DNA from: Zygnema cylindricum | Lineage: Eukaryota; Streptophyta; Zygnematophyceae; Zygnematales; Zygnemataceae | Direction: 5' to 3' | NCBI GenBank assembly: GCA_037447655.1 | Contig: JBBHKE010003383.1 | Location: forward strand, 59,592 to 123,591 | Length of the DNA: 64,000 nucleotides | Part shown: one piece after another, positions 46,901 to 59,786 of the stretch | How the letters are laid out: every line of letters begins with the position of its first letter | Numbering within the stretch: the first letter of the stretch is position 1 | Made by a program: the position numbers and the translations under genes | Notes under the pieces: model-generated | Seen by the model: the letters and a program-made list of their open reading frames with translations, nothing else | Told to the model about the DNA's origin: nothing | Databases searched by the model: none

Positions 46901-49900
46901 TAGGTGATATTAATAAACATCTCATCTGGGAAAACCGGGATTACTACTCAGTACGGTCATTCTGTACACCGCAAATATACATACTAATAGTGTTCACAAA
47001 TCCAATCCACCAAAATATTCTGCCATAGTTTCAGCGATAAGAACATACTTGGTTTACCGATCGACTACACTGTCGGCAATCACTCAGATTTTATGAGTAC
47101 ATGTACGGGTGAGTCCTGTCTGAAAAAACACACATTACTCATTTCGATATGCTATCACAACTGATTACTCACACGTACTGTACAAAAGAGCCGTATTGGC
47201 AAAGGAGTTCAGTGACAAGGAAAAAATACTCATACGTGCCGCGCAAGAGTTGCAAATGTGAACAGCAATCATTTAGTAAACTTACTCCTATTTCTGGCGA
47301 GTGTACTGGGTATCATACTAGGGGCCATACAACCGAAAGACCATATGATAAACGTGAGTAATCCAAAACCAAAAGTTATAGAATTAAAAAAGCAGCACTC
47401 ACTCGTTCCTCCACCTCCCGGATGACTTCTGTTTCTGAGCTGATGAGGAACTGCTTCATCTCATTTGTCAATAGTGAACAGGCTGCCATCCAAATCCCAA
47501 GTTTTAACTTATTGGAATTGAATAGGTAATGCCCGACAGGTGCACATGCACACTTCAGGCATAATTTACAAATTATGCCCACATTAACATCTACCGTTTT
47601 TTGAAATAATCTGCCAAGATCAATAACAGTGGAGTTGTGTGGAAATGTTAACACGAGAGGATACAGAGCACAGTATCCAAAAATTCATTGAAGCAAACTT
47701 TCACTATCTAACCAAACTTTCAATTCTAGAAAATACAAGCCTTCACTATATCTAAAACTTAACCAAAAAACTAAAGCAATACAAGTCTGGCTTTGTACCA
47801 TAGGCGATGTTGATTGCAGTTTCCATTTTGTCTCCAGTAAGGACCCAAATCTTTATGCCTGCCTTTTTCAATGTCTCAATACACTGCGGGACACCCTCTT
47901 GAAGTTTGTCCTCAATTGCCGTACAGCCAAGAAGAATCAAATCCCGCTCAATTAGATCTGCCACCTGCAAAGAAAAATGATTCCCCATCTTATGTTCAGC
48001 TCAAAGAAAATTTACACGTGATCCCACGTGATAACGACATTACAAAGCTTGATAATAATGGTTGATAAGGTAAAGAAACGGGAGAAGCTAATACCTCTTC
48101 CAGACGTTTCTCACGCTCACGAAGAGCTGATTTTGCCTGAATAAAACGCTCATTCCACTGGGAATAGAAGTCCGGATCCAGATCTCGACATGCCAGACAG
48201 AGCGTCCGTAATCCATCGGTACCAAACCTCTCCAGATGTGCTCTTGTCACATCCTTAAAACGGTTCCCTTCGGCTGCAAGTCTCTCAAACATGACACTAT
48301 CTGCCCCCTGTTGCACAAAAGGTAGGAAAATAAAATTCACAACTTTAGCAAAAACAGTTTCCAAGGATAAGTGCTTACAATTGTTCCTGAACTTTAGTAA
48401 CTATGCGCTTTCCTCTGAAATTATCCTTTGCAATTTTACAAGCTCATGTACATCCAGCTACTCTTCTATGATCATATACTATGCATTGACCATTAGGAAT
48501 CCATGCTAGCCTGTACTTATTACAGAAAGCATATGTTTCACTATGTGACAAAACACTTGTTCAGAAAATGAAATTTTATCTTCAATTAAATTGCTTGTAA
48601 CAACAACTTTATGAAACTAGCTCATTTGCCTGAAGTTCTTAACTCAATCAGAATGTTTCCAAGCAAATATTCTCTTCAAGAAAATGCCTGGTCCAAACCA
48701 AAAAATCGGAGCAATTCCCTGATCAGGAAACTATTAGATTTGGGATAGTAATCGATTATCTCCTCACTTTTTAAAAAGCAACTTCGGGTTTCTAAACGAG
48801 GGCGTCACAACACCGTCTATGCTATTACCAGAATGAATCAGCTAAAAAAATGATGTGCTACAACTTTACAGCCTCACCTTGCAGTATAGTACCAAGCGAC
48901 CAGTGGGAAATCGGCATACAACGGATTGCCTCTTCCGGACGCTGTTAAACTCAAGCACATTCAGAACTTCATATTCGGCATCTTGAACTCGTCCCAGCTT
49001 CTCGACATGTGACTCACGGACTCGGATGCTCGTAGGTGTTCTCCTGCAAGCGAAACATCAGTAAGAAAAAAGAAATGAAATAAAATAAAAAATGAGACAC
49101 CATAAACTGCAGCCAAATTTGATGCAGGAAGTTGGGTTATGTAGAGCATGCCAACTTATAACAGTAAGGAAGTTACGATGTTCATGACATTGCCTGTATA
49201 TGGTTCCCAAAAACATCAAAACAACTTACAAGAGCAGCTCCAATGAGGTGTGCCACTGTATTCCAGGAAGCTTTCGGATTTTGCTATTCTCAAATAAGAT
49301 TCCAAGCAAACTTTTCAACCCTCGAATGCAAATGTAGCTCATTTATGTGTTAGCATAAAGTGGCTCAGACGAAACTGCCATACCTATAAAAGAAGAACCC
49401 AAAATTTTTTGCAGCAGCAACCATTGCTGCTTCATCAGGAGACGCTGCTAGGTACTCAATCTCCTCAGGATTCTCCTCTCCCTCCGGAAGTACTGTATGG
49501 CAAATTGCCAATAGACGGAAAAATTCCTGCAGAACCCCAAGAAGGTAAATGCATTTGTCATATTTCAAAGTCACAATCGGGAAAATCGAGTTGCAGACTC
49601 AAACAAAGTCAGAGGAATCTCACAAAGAAGAAAAAAACAGCTCAAAATTGAACCAGAAAAGTTGCAGTGACAACAAACAACACAGCTACACTAAGTTCCA
49701 GCAATACAACAGCAACTAACAGAGAAACAACAGCCAGCTTGGGGGCCATGATGCAAACATCCCACATTTTAGCAAAAAATGAACAACAAAGGCTGATGGC
49801 GTAAATGTGGTGAACAGAGCTTGATCTGCATGACAGACAAAAAAGTACATTAATTTCCTACCTTGCAAACTTCTGCATTTTGTTCTTGCCGCCACGCTCC

Positions 49901-52900
49901 TCTCATTAACCGTTTGTCTTCAAAATTGAAACCCTTCTCACGAAAGAAATCATCAGATGCTTGTGCCTGCATCACCAAATCGAGAATCAAGAGCCTTATG
50001 AGAACCTCAAGACAATATGGAAGCGAACGAGGACTCATTCACCAGCTATCTCTAAGGGACAGCCCAGTGCCAAACAAAGAACATGGAGTTTATCGGAAGC
50101 TTTGTAAGGGTGGCAAGTTTGAATACAAGTTCTTAATCTTTGCACGCTCATCGTTTTATGGTAAAAGAGGATAGATAGCTGTCCCGGTCTGTTTCCTGCT
50201 CCCAGATGTCACGTCAGGAGCTTCTTTACCGCAAAATCACGCATGTTTTGGACTGAGCTAGGATGAGCTGGAAAGTACTTCAGTTTTCTTGTCCACCGAA
50301 GAACCTTGTGCAATATATTTGACTTTAAGGAAAGAAGACAAAGCCCCTACATGACGAACTGCCTTAACCCTTGTTATGATCACCATGTGTGACAAGACAG
50401 ACAAAGTTCAGCAATATCTACAGGTAAGCCAAACACAGTACCAGAGGCTCTAGCTCTTGCTCCAACCCATCAATTTCCCGACGCGTCCCCTCACGGTACC
50501 CTCCTAAATAAGAGCGATGTTCCTGCCCCACATCCCGTTGCATTTCTCTTTAGACCAAAGACTTCTCCTATCTGATTCCAGGTACGTCTTCAGTCTAAAC
50601 CGCTAACTTGGAATTTTCCAGGGATTTGACTTCCAACCACTGTTCTTCCGTCTTGACCACTTGCAAAATTAAGGTTCAAATACAGGGTGTCACAGCTTAA
50701 GGCTGCCCGTGTTTAAGAGAAAAGAACCCAGGAGAAAAATAGAACTAAGAATGGATGTGGTATCTCCTCCTTAAAAAGCTATATATAAACAGTCACAGAG
50801 GCAAATCCCTACTTCCAAGCAGGACTACTTAACTTGATCCGTGCTGTGGTCGCACCCAGGCAGAGAATAGCCAACTTATCTGCAGTTGACTCAGGCTGCA
50901 AGTACTCCATGAGCACATATTCCACTAATTTTTTTTGCATTTAAAATTACGCATTTTTAATTTTTTATGAACTACTACACTAGAAAGAAAGGTACAACGC
51001 AAACCGCTATTAGCGTAAACAGCATTAAGCTGGTCCAAGTGATTTTGAACTCTGAACATAAAATAGCGTTGACAATACTGATTTTTTTTCTTAAGCTAAT
51101 TTTTCAAACGGTTCAAAATCGTCCACGTCATTCAGACCAGAATTATAATTATAACACTAAAACAGTCCTCATACATACTGATTATTTTTAAACGCTACAC
51201 GATTCACAGTGGTTCACTAACCAGCGTAGGTTGGCCATTCCGTAAAGCTGCTGCTCTCTGAATCTCCGTCACCCCGGTGCCATACATAATTCCACCAATG
51301 GAGCACTTGAAAAACTCCATCATGTTTCGAGTAAGTGTACCTGTCTTGTCCGAGAAAATGTACTCCACCTGTAAACAAATTTCAGCAGTAAAAATCACTC
51401 CTATGGCAGAGACTTTTGGACTTTTAGGGATAGAACAGTGACAATGTACTACATAGCGGTCGCTTGTTCCAAGACACCGCTAGAAAGGTGCAAGAGCATT
51501 GTGTAAAGATTGCTTGGGATTAACACTAGAACCCACCTGACCCAATTCCTCGTTGAGATTAGAAGTACGAGCCAGAGCAAAGTTGCCTGTGTCTCGGTGG
51601 TACATGTTCAAATCCTTGTTGATGAATTGTGTGGATTGAATAAACTTGATCATCTGCTCAAGCGACCTAGCATAATTAGGACTTGTAAACTATAATTCGT
51701 GAAAATGCAAGACAGATTTCAGCCAATGCACGCAATGTCAAATCATTAACCAAGTCCAAAAACTTCATGCCTACAGCAGCAAGCATTATCCTCACAAAAT
51801 GACCATGATACCCAAATCAGGCCCCAGTGAGCACTTTTTCAAAAATTCCACATTATTTGGTGCATCGTATGTGAGCTTACCTCAATGGACACATAGAGAG
51901 AGATTGGGATAATTGTCGAATAGAGTGTCAGCAGCGTGAAAATGGACAACAGGCCAACCTGTAGCCGGAAAAAAAGCCGCAACAAAGACCATAATTTGCT
52001 GATGTGTCTCATGAAAAATAAGGTGAAGCACATCAGGAATATCGACAAATTACGTCCACACAGTTAAGTTGAAGCATCACACAATCTTCAGGATGTACAA
52101 GGTGGGTTAAAGAAGATGCACTCACCACTAAGCGGTTACGAGGATCAAACTGTGGCTCTCCGGCAGTAGTATCCAATTGCAAATACCAGTACTTATAGTC
52201 CAAGAACACGGCACTGCCCCACACCAAAGATTTATATAAAGCACAAAAAAAAATTAGAAGCCCCCTACTGTGGAGAAAAGGCATGGGACAGGAATAAACT
52301 ATTTGCCGATTATCCACAAAGCACATCAAATGGTGCCATGATCTTGTCCATAAGCTATGAGAAAATCTTTCCACTTCCGTAACTATTTATCTCGTGAACC
52401 TCAGGGTGATTTTATGAATCTGCCAGACCATCAACTACAAGCCAGAGAAAAACTAAGAAATCCCACCTGCAAACTTAGTCTAATGGACATAAGCAATAAA
52501 TTTTATTTCTCTGGTAGATTACACCACAAAAAATAACAGTTCAACCTAGACCTGTGACATCTACAACATGCCTGAGGTAATTGCAAAATGTGCAACCAAA
52601 AATGAATGACAACTAAAACTAACGAAGGCAAGGACTCGGCCTGCCAACAACTTTCGTTCATCATTACACATCTATCATTCTATATCCATGAGGAAAACGA
52701 AGCCTGAGATGGATGTCTAACCTTCCCACAGAACCGATGAAACATAAAGTGAACAGGATCAAGAAAAGGAAAAGAATGACAGAGTCAAGTCTCCGCTCCA
52801 TTGTGCTGCGCTTTGAAGGGACATCCATAGTATTCATCATCACCTGCAAAAAAACAAAATAAACACTACCATCAATGCGCTCATACAACTATTTATTCAT

Positions 52901-55900
52901 ACAATAATTAGTCATACATTTATTCCAGTCATACAACCCTTAATTCATACAGATATAGTTACAGTATTGAAACAGCCACAAGAACAAGCAACTGACTTGT
53001 TGATTTTTGAAACATGCTCTTCTTGGCTTCACATTTCTATCCCACCAAATTTGCAGCAGTTTTACTTATATTGTCCAATTCCTCCACAATTGTCTATCTT
53101 ACACTATAAGATTTTTGGATGCTGAGCTCTACAGTGCTTGACATAAAATTGGTGGACCTTTCATAACATCTGAGGTTTACCTTTGTCTCATGTCCGGTAA
53201 AAACTACAGCACCAACAATCCATTCCGTATTCCTCAAACTGCAGCCCTGTAATTCCCCTCACATGACCAAAAAGTCACCAATAGAAGAGGGTCAACAGAA
53301 GTAGAAAAAAGCTACATCTGTCCACGAAAGAGAATGTCAGTGAGACTGAGAGCGGCAAAATAGCAGCAAGAAAACCATCTGAGCTTTGCTCTAAGTATTA
53401 CTTAATTCCAAGAAAATGTCGACCAGCAATAAATGAACAACAATCGATAAAAAAATGAATAGAAAAAAAGAAAGAGAGAGAGAGAAGACAGAGCAACCAT
53501 CATACCCGCAGAAGAATCTGGTTGGGTGAAATCGGCAAAGTCTGCTTCCCAATCACCAGATTTCCAGTAAATGTGTACAGTGAATTATTCGGCTGCTCAC
53601 ACTCAATCATACCTGCAACTCCAATACACCAACAACCAATGTCAACAGGCATTTCAAATCCTTCCATCAACAAGATAAAAAAAATGGTTAAAAAATTATA
53701 GCAATGATTCAAGTTACTAGCTTGAGGCAGGGTGGAATAATTGAAATACTTTCCGCAACGGTTTTATTGCATCAAATAAGCTGTCCACAGGCCTCCAAAC
53801 ATACTAATTAATCAACAGATTTCCTACATAATCATTGCAAAGCTTCAAGATTTAAATAGCTTCAAGATTTAGCCCCCTGTATCAACTGAAGAGCGTAAAA
53901 TGACTCCAGCTTTTCAAGCAAAGTAATCCACATTTGTCATTTCCACTCCAAATATTGCAAAAGAACATCAATGATTGCTAAATTGGGATAAATTGATAAT
54001 AGAACACCTGTGGTCAAGCAGCAGGCTTTATTTGTGGTGGTGAACATAGTATGAAGGTTTATTTATGCACAAGAGGCAGTTACATAACCTGTTTGTGATT
54101 CTCACTCAATTATTTCCTAGCAAAAAGGCAGGACCCCACCTCTAAACTCTGAAACAGCATCCGCTGTGATGTAATCCCACGTCCTCTCAAGAGCTTTCCG
54201 AATTTTCAAGTTTGTCTCTCCATCCAAATTTGCCGTCTGTAGGAAATCCACCAAACAACATATTCATTCAGGCTTACCAGCCACTGCGTACATTAGGACA
54301 TGAAAATAACAATCTCAAGATCCCCAAAAACATACCCTGGATGACCAACAACACAAAATAAACATGTTTGTTAAAAAAAAAAAAAAAAAAAATTGTAGGC
54401 ACTCTGCCTTCTTTCCTGCCAAAATAGTTTATAACCCACCTCAATATAGCATATACCATCCGCATTTGTGCTTGCTAAACAAAGGAGATCCGCCGGAAAA
54501 TAATGGTCAGACTTGACCTGCATTCCCCCATTATAACAAAATTTGAGCGACAGGTTTTGTGTCTTGATAAATTCTGAAATTCCTTTTCAAGAACGAAACA
54601 CATGGGGATCATTGCTCTTCTCTATGATTGAAGTCGCAAGAAAGTAGAAACCACGAAGTGCACGAGATAATCACTCAGATTCTTACCCTCACAATGTCTC
54701 CCACTTTCACATTGCTCCAAGGGGTCACAATCCATTCATTTGCCCGTAACACCTCAGTCAAACTTGCATTGATTATTTTGTCACTGTTGTACCGTTTCTG
54801 CAAAAAACACAAAAAAACCAGAAATATTCAATATACATAAGTCAAGAGTCAAGTGCTACTGACCAATATAAAGTTATCTAAGGTAACTGCCTAAGCACTA
54901 GTTTAAAGTGACAGAATGATACATGTGAGCTTCCAACCACAGACATCAAAAGCTATGAGCTTTTTCAAGATGGATTAGAGTGGATGCAACAACTTTGAAA
55001 AAATAAACTTATTCCGTCAATGGTGAAATCTTAGGATGTTGACCATGATCAGCAAATATTAGGTACTTTTCCAGCCCTATTTTGTACAGTTTTGTACCAA
55101 AAAGGTGTAAATCTCAGTCAACGTTCTGATTTTACCATAGTTCGAATAGGCTCAACAGCAAAAAAAATCATGTCCCTAATTTACATCACGAAATGGAATA
55201 CCAATGAGTGGATTAGAGCCTGTAGAACTGTGGGTTTTGTCACTTACCCTGTCTTCAAAAGCTTCTTTAATGAGAGATACAGCCAGCACCAGCACCAAAG
55301 GTGCCACATTTGTGATTGGAGCAACAGGACTGAGACAAAAAAAAAAAAAAAACAACAACACCAATATTTCAGCGCACAAAATCTTTGAACAGAGATACTT
55401 TTAAAGAGATTCTATGCTACAAGTCACATAAAGCACATTCAACAGGAAACACTCTTAAAAACAAAATAATTTTGTGACTGCTGGATTAAAATTTCCTGCC
55501 ATGTGTTGTCAAGATAAAAGCCCTAAAACTATGTTCCTAATCATAGTTCAAATATGTGAAAATAGTTGGAAACGCTAAATGTGGTTACCAGGTTCTATAC
55601 CGTATAAGTCACATGTAGTATGAGTAACCACATATAGCAATTCCAAATTTTCGCACATGTGAACTACGTTCCTAATGCCACTCTGTCGCACAAAACATTA
55701 ATGGCCAGTACCGAAGGAGGGGTAAGTTGGCAAAAACCTGACGGGGGTTGTAGAAAGAATCGCAATCAAAAGAAAGTACAAATTTGCTACACGGCGAAAC
55801 TGCAACGCAACCAAACAAAAACAGAAATCAACACATTGACCCTCTATTAGTCAAACGAATTGGCACGAGTATCAAAAGTGTGCAAAACGAAACACTAGCA

Positions 55901-57285
55901 CATAAAATGCATCAGAAACAAAACGGGAGAATTAAGGCAAAGAGCACATGCTTATTCTCAGGTTCACATGCTATTATTTTGCACGAAAAGAATTGCAATG
56001 CCACATCAATACATTAAAAAAGTGAAATCATGATGAATCCATGAGGAATTGTGATGCCATTTCAATAAATTTAAAATCAAACCAAAACAAGACAACTTAA
56101 AATAATGACCTTGCATCAGCAAAGCAGCTCAAAAACGCTGACTTCCCCAAACTTGAAGACAAGCATTTAAAAAGAAACTGTTAGAATATCATAGACTTAA
56201 AAAAAAAACACATTTACTTCAATTAGGCAAACGGTCCTAAAGCTGCAAATATAATAACATTATTGAGCAATCAGCAGCTAGTGACATATAACAGAGTTTC
56301 TCAGCCTCACCTGTTCAAACAAACCTTTAGGCAAGAAAGTCAGAAGGGAATATTTGGTTGTTGATACTGCATTACTCTGTCAAACCAAAACAACACAAAG
56401 TTCAATGGAATTCATACTCACAAGCCAAAAAATGAGTAGAGACAAATAAAAGAAAACACTGTAAGAAAGAAAAAAGTAGCTATACTTACTGAATGCGATT
56501 GATTACTGAATTGGGAAAAAAAGACACTTTGCAAGCAGCCTCGCGCACATTTATGATTTGATTCAAAACTTGTATTTACTCATCCCAATTTCCTTGGATC
56601 TCTTCTTTGCACTCTATATTTCAATCTCTCTGGAACTACTTATAAATAAATTCAAGTGCTTCCATCCACCTTATCACACCCATCCCTTGCTGACATCAAT
56701 GGAACTGATAACTTTTTTTGTGGATAAAGCATAATTAAAAAAAAAATCAAACTTACAACAATTCCCAAAAGCAATCGTAGGTTTAACTACGTATGTTGTT
56801 GGTCCTAGCTGAGAATCAGATTAAACGCCAATGAATACCGACAAAAATAGAACACTAATAAAATACTTGATATGTTTCAATAAGCTTACTAAAATTAAGT
56901 CGTAACGAGAAACCCAACAGACTGGACAAGGCAATACCTTGTTCTCTTTTGAAGCAACAATAATATAGCTGATGAAACACTAAGACAGCTAAAAGCATGT
57001 CGGAAATTTGTAGAGCAAACCAGATGGCAAAAAAAGATAACAACATAAAAAAAACTCAAATCAAGAATCTCCATTTACAACATTTTCATCCGCCATATTT
57101 GCTACCTTGTAACCAAACTGAAAACCGGATCGTGGATCGTTGCAGAAAATTGTACGATGGCTGCTGTGAACCACTGTATGGACGGGCCGGGGACTCTCTA
57201 ACGACCCTATTGGACTCTGTAAGGGTTGCTCCGATTCTGGATTGAGCCTCCCCCACCGATAGGGGGTGTTCCAGTTGTCAAACAT
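40928..57285 (-). CDS. P4-type ATPase, phospholipid flippase (ALA-like)
   Basis: There are 29 exons: 57285-57106, 56376-56311, 55799-55738, 55329-55248, 54797-54687, 54517-54440, 54236-54140, 53612-53506, 53246-53181, 52843-52722, 52213-52126, 51958-51881, 51653-51537, 51368-51222, 49966-49862, 49526-49384, 49043-48878, 48307-48095, 47964-47799, 47482-47403, 46782-46549, 45982-45761, 45443-45276, 44803-44605, 44019-43841, 43028-42922, 42615-42493, 42053-41954, 41236-40928. They total 3915 nt (1304 residues) with every phase matching. The enzyme moves phospholipids from the outer or lumenal to the cytosolic leaflet using ATP. Visible hallmarks in order are RTIFCNDP at the N-terminus, [15 protein letters not shown] in helix 1, DGET at 198-201 (actuator), PISL at 371-374 (helix 4 of P4 pumps), the phosphorylated Asp425 in DKTGT, KGA at 605-607, TGD at 719-721 and GDGANDVSM near 853-861. 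An RGFAF motif near 1186-1190 corresponds to the C-terminal autoinhibitory GFAF motif. The tail ends in Ser-rich, probably disordered sequence. All catalytic residues are intact. P4 pumps usually need a CDC50/ALIS partner, which is not in this window. Confidence 0.96.
41237..41432 (-). repeat. Degenerate tandem array abutting the last acceptor of the flippase gene
   Basis: Repeated AAAGAGAG(T)C-AAGTGATGATAAGTTTTA units on the plus strand, about 30-40 bp each and roughly five copies, run from just outside the acceptor of the last exon into the intron. Read in transcript sense each unit ends in CTCTCTTTA, and the last runs directly into CTCTTTACAG, the real acceptor. The repeat therefore supplies multiple polypyrimidine-like stretches. 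Confidence 0.7.
50992..51217. mobile_element. Family Y element inserted next to a splice donor of the flippase gene
   Basis: The left end reads AACCGCTATTAGCGTAAAC and the right end ACGCTACACGATTCACAG, followed by TGGTTCAC. The interior matches the copy at 26797-27006 (ATTATAATTATAACACTAAA and ACAGTC). The right end lies three or four bases from the GT donor of the exon carrying the phosphorylation motif DKTGT (51222-51368). The intron that contains it is the longest in the gene (49967-51221). Confidence 0.7.
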
Positions 57286-57330
57286 GCCTCACTTCTGTTT
57301 GCTGCCAGAATGAAGGAATTTTCTCATAAG
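57286..57330 (-). other. Immediate upstream leader of the flippase gene
   Basis: Forty-five bases between the proposed start codon and the CAGCAGCT tandem array. They probably belong to the 5'-untranslated leader. No motif is evident. Confidence 0.3.
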
Positions 57331-57695
57331 CTGCCAGCAGCTTTTCCTTGTACTATTCTATATTTTATAACCTTGCTTCACACACTATCACGCCGGCTGG
57401 CAGCAGCTTCTACTTATTGTAATTTAAAACTCTGATTCATACACTGAACTGTCTGATCAGCAGCAGCTGCTCCTTGTTGTAGTTATTCTATGTTCAACAG
57501 CTTTGCTTCAAGCACAATCTGATGAGCTGGCAGCAGCTTCACTCGGTATACTGATTCAGTATTTTAAACCTCTGTATTTAAGTTATTTAAGTACTGATTC
57601 AATATTTTGTCACTCTGCTTCATATGCTCTGGCCAGCTGCCAGCAGCTGCTCCTTGTCGTACCGATTCTATACGATTATGCTTCAAAGACTGCCA
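57331..57695. repeat. Degenerate ~66-bp tandem repeat upstream of the flippase
   Basis: Five copies of CTG(C/G)CAGCAGCT followed by CTCCTTGTTGTA-like, TTCTAT, and GCTTCA(T/C)ACACT-like segments begin near 57331, 57397, 57460, 57527 and 57636. The spacing is about 66 bp except for the last, longer interval. They lie within 400 bp upstream of the flippase start codon, so they fall in its leader or promoter. Each unit carries an AGCTGCTG-type palindromic core. Confidence 0.75.
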
Positions 57696-58929
57696 GATTT
57701 TAATCTTCTTTAAGTCGGGTTCCTTTCTCTGAAACCAGGTACATATTGCCTACCTATCAATATATAAACTAAACATATATGCTTCCCTTCTCTCTCGCCT
57801 TTTCTATCCCCCCTCTCCCCTTCCCCCCCCCCCTTTTCTCTCTCCCTCTCCCTCCTTTTCAATCACTCTATTTCTCAGTCTCTGTCTAGCTATAAAGGTG
57901 TCCCTCTAACTAATAATCTCTCATTCAACAAACTTTCACAAGATAATGTGGCAAAAAAATTGTCTGTGGGTTTCAACATGGCGAGTGAAAAGGCATGGGA
58001 AAATGGTAAAGGTCATGCAGAAATAGAACGGAATGTGTAAAGAAAAACTAAGGAATCCCAACCCTAAAAGAAACTTTGAGACAATCTTGCAGTAAACAAC
58101 TCCTGTACTGGAGTCCAAAAATGTAGCTTTATGTCAGAAATCAACTTTACTACAGTGCTATACATTAATCGGGCTGCAAATACAAAATATATTGTTGACA
58201 GTTACAAAATTCTGTTGTAAAGTGTTGGGTGAAAAATATTATTGATCAAAGCAAAAGAAGACATAGTTTTGAATGTAGTGAAATAATGAAATAAGCCAGA
58301 GTTTCAGTTACCACCATTCAAATTTTCTGGGAAGCACACGTGCGACACACCATGCGACTCTAGGCGATCGTGCGATCGACATAGAATGCGACACAAAAAG
58401 GACCAATCGTGAGCTGCTATTTCGATTGTACGACCGACCGCGCGGTATGAGTGGTTGATTGAGAGTTTGACTTTTATACTGTAATAATTTACAAACAATA
58501 ATCATAAAGTGCGGAAGACTAGAGTGATTCAATGCGTACTAGGAGCATCTGCGGCTTCTTCTTTGATAAAGTTCGAACTTAAAACTTATCATTGTCTCAT
58601 TGGGCTTCGTCCCGCACTTTATAACTAAGATTATTAAAAGCTCCTACGTACACCAAGACTAGACAGAGTTTGACGTACATGCCGCACTGACGCCAGTGTT
58701 GTCATCTCCTGGTTAAATAAATTAAATGCTTAACGATATAATGCCGTTTAAACTGTCATCGGAACGTTTGTATATTTTGAGAATATAAATTATATACTTT
58801 AAACGGTAGGTTCGAAACTGTTAACGCTGATAGCGATACACTTGTCTACAACATTACGTACAGTGCAAGTAAATTGGTGAAACAGTTAGAAAAACATCTG
58901 GAGTGTACAATGCCCAACGTTATTAGTGT
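57696..58929. other. Intergenic DNA upstream of the flippase
   Basis: The region includes a CT-rich patch (57785-57860, with a run of Cs near 57825) and otherwise AT-rich sequence. A family Y-like end may be present near 58818-58860 (AACGCTGATAGCGATACAC). No gene is recognised. Confidence 0.35.
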
Positions 58930-59386
58930 TAACACTGTGTTGGGTATCGGGTTAATTCATATCGCGATAATTTCGATATTCGATATATCGAATATCGATC
59001 GAGCAGATTCCTCGATATATCGTACCGGGACCAACATAAATCATCGCTATATACATCGCAAAAAATGGGTGTCCGTACATTCATTGTACGGAAAATTGTA
59101 CGGAAAAATCGTACGGGTATCCCCCCCCCCCCCCCCCCCCCCCCCCACGGGGGGGGGGGGGGGGGGGGGGGGGGGATATCGGTACCGGTGTATATCAGTT
59201 TTTTATCGCGATAACACCGGTACCGAAAACTATCGGCGATAATTGTACGGTTTTTCGTACAGCTATACGGATAGCTTTACCATTATTTTTTCTACTTATC
59301 GCCGATAAGGAATTTGTTGGTCTCGGAACGATAAATCGCAACCCCTCACCGTTCCATAATCGATAGCTATAGGTATCGGTTTTATC
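58930..59386. mobile_element. Chimeric remnant of hAT-like TATCG-rich elements
   Basis: The left part (GTGTTGGGTATCGGGTTAAT and following TTCGATATTCGATATATCG) matches the left end of the intact element at 59387-59743. The part after the C/G foldback (GATATCGGTACCGG, TATCGCGATAACACCGG) resembles the family at 23356-24250. A terminus of the latter type, CCGATACACAACTCTA, appears at 59771-59786, beyond the inner insertion. I read this as an older element interrupted by a younger one. Confidence 0.6.
59121..59175. repeat. C26-AC-G27 homopolymer foldback
   Basis: Twenty-six C residues, then AC, then twenty-seven G residues, flanked by TAT before and ATA after with a shared C/G boundary (TATC...GATA). 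The whole is a perfect inverted repeat with a two-base loop. It lies inside the hAT-like remnant. A run like this is hard to sequence, so a misassembly must be considered. Confidence 0.85.
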
Positions 59387-59743
59387 TAGTGTTGGGTATC
59401 GGGTAGTTTCATATCGCGATAATTTCGATATTCGATATATCGAATATCGATCGAGCAAAGTCCTCGATATATCGTACCGCGACCAACATAAATTATTGCG
59501 ATATATATCGCAAAAAAAGGGTGTCCGTACAGATACCGTACAGGTACCATACAGGTAAAGTACGGTAAACCTTACGCAAAATCGTACGGACCCCGGCTCA
59601 CCACGAGACTTTTGAAAAAAAATCTGGGAAAAAAATTCTGGATATTTAGCTTCTCCGTACTTGGTCTCGATATATCGATTATTGGGTACCTAAAATTCGA
59701 TATATATCGAATATCGGAAAATGGTCCTCGATACCCAACACTA
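59387..59743. mobile_element. Short non-autonomous hAT element with perfect 8-bp target duplication
   Basis: It begins TAGTGTTGGGTATCG and ends CGATACCCAACACTA, a 15-bp perfect inverted repeat. It is flanked by GTTTTATC at 59379-59386 and 59744-59751. The inside holds CGATATATCGAATATCGATCG-like palindromic repeats. At 357 bp it has no coding capacity. Its insertion into the older remnant gives a relative age. Confidence 0.9.
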
Positions 59744-59786
59744 GTTTTATCGCCATAAGTTTCTTGCCGATACACAACTCTAGATG

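Noticed and set aside
56100-56200. Possible extra flippase exon (TTTCTTTTTAAATGC with flanking AG and GT)
   Set aside because: It does not fit the conserved first-helix sequence, which is instead found at 55738-55799 with matching phases.
57331-57695. CRISPR-like array
   Set aside because: The units are degenerate tandem repeats with no unique spacers, in a eukaryotic genome.
58874-59242. Open stretch with poly-Pro and poly-Gly
   Set aside because: It is translation of the C26/G27 foldback inside a transposon remnant.
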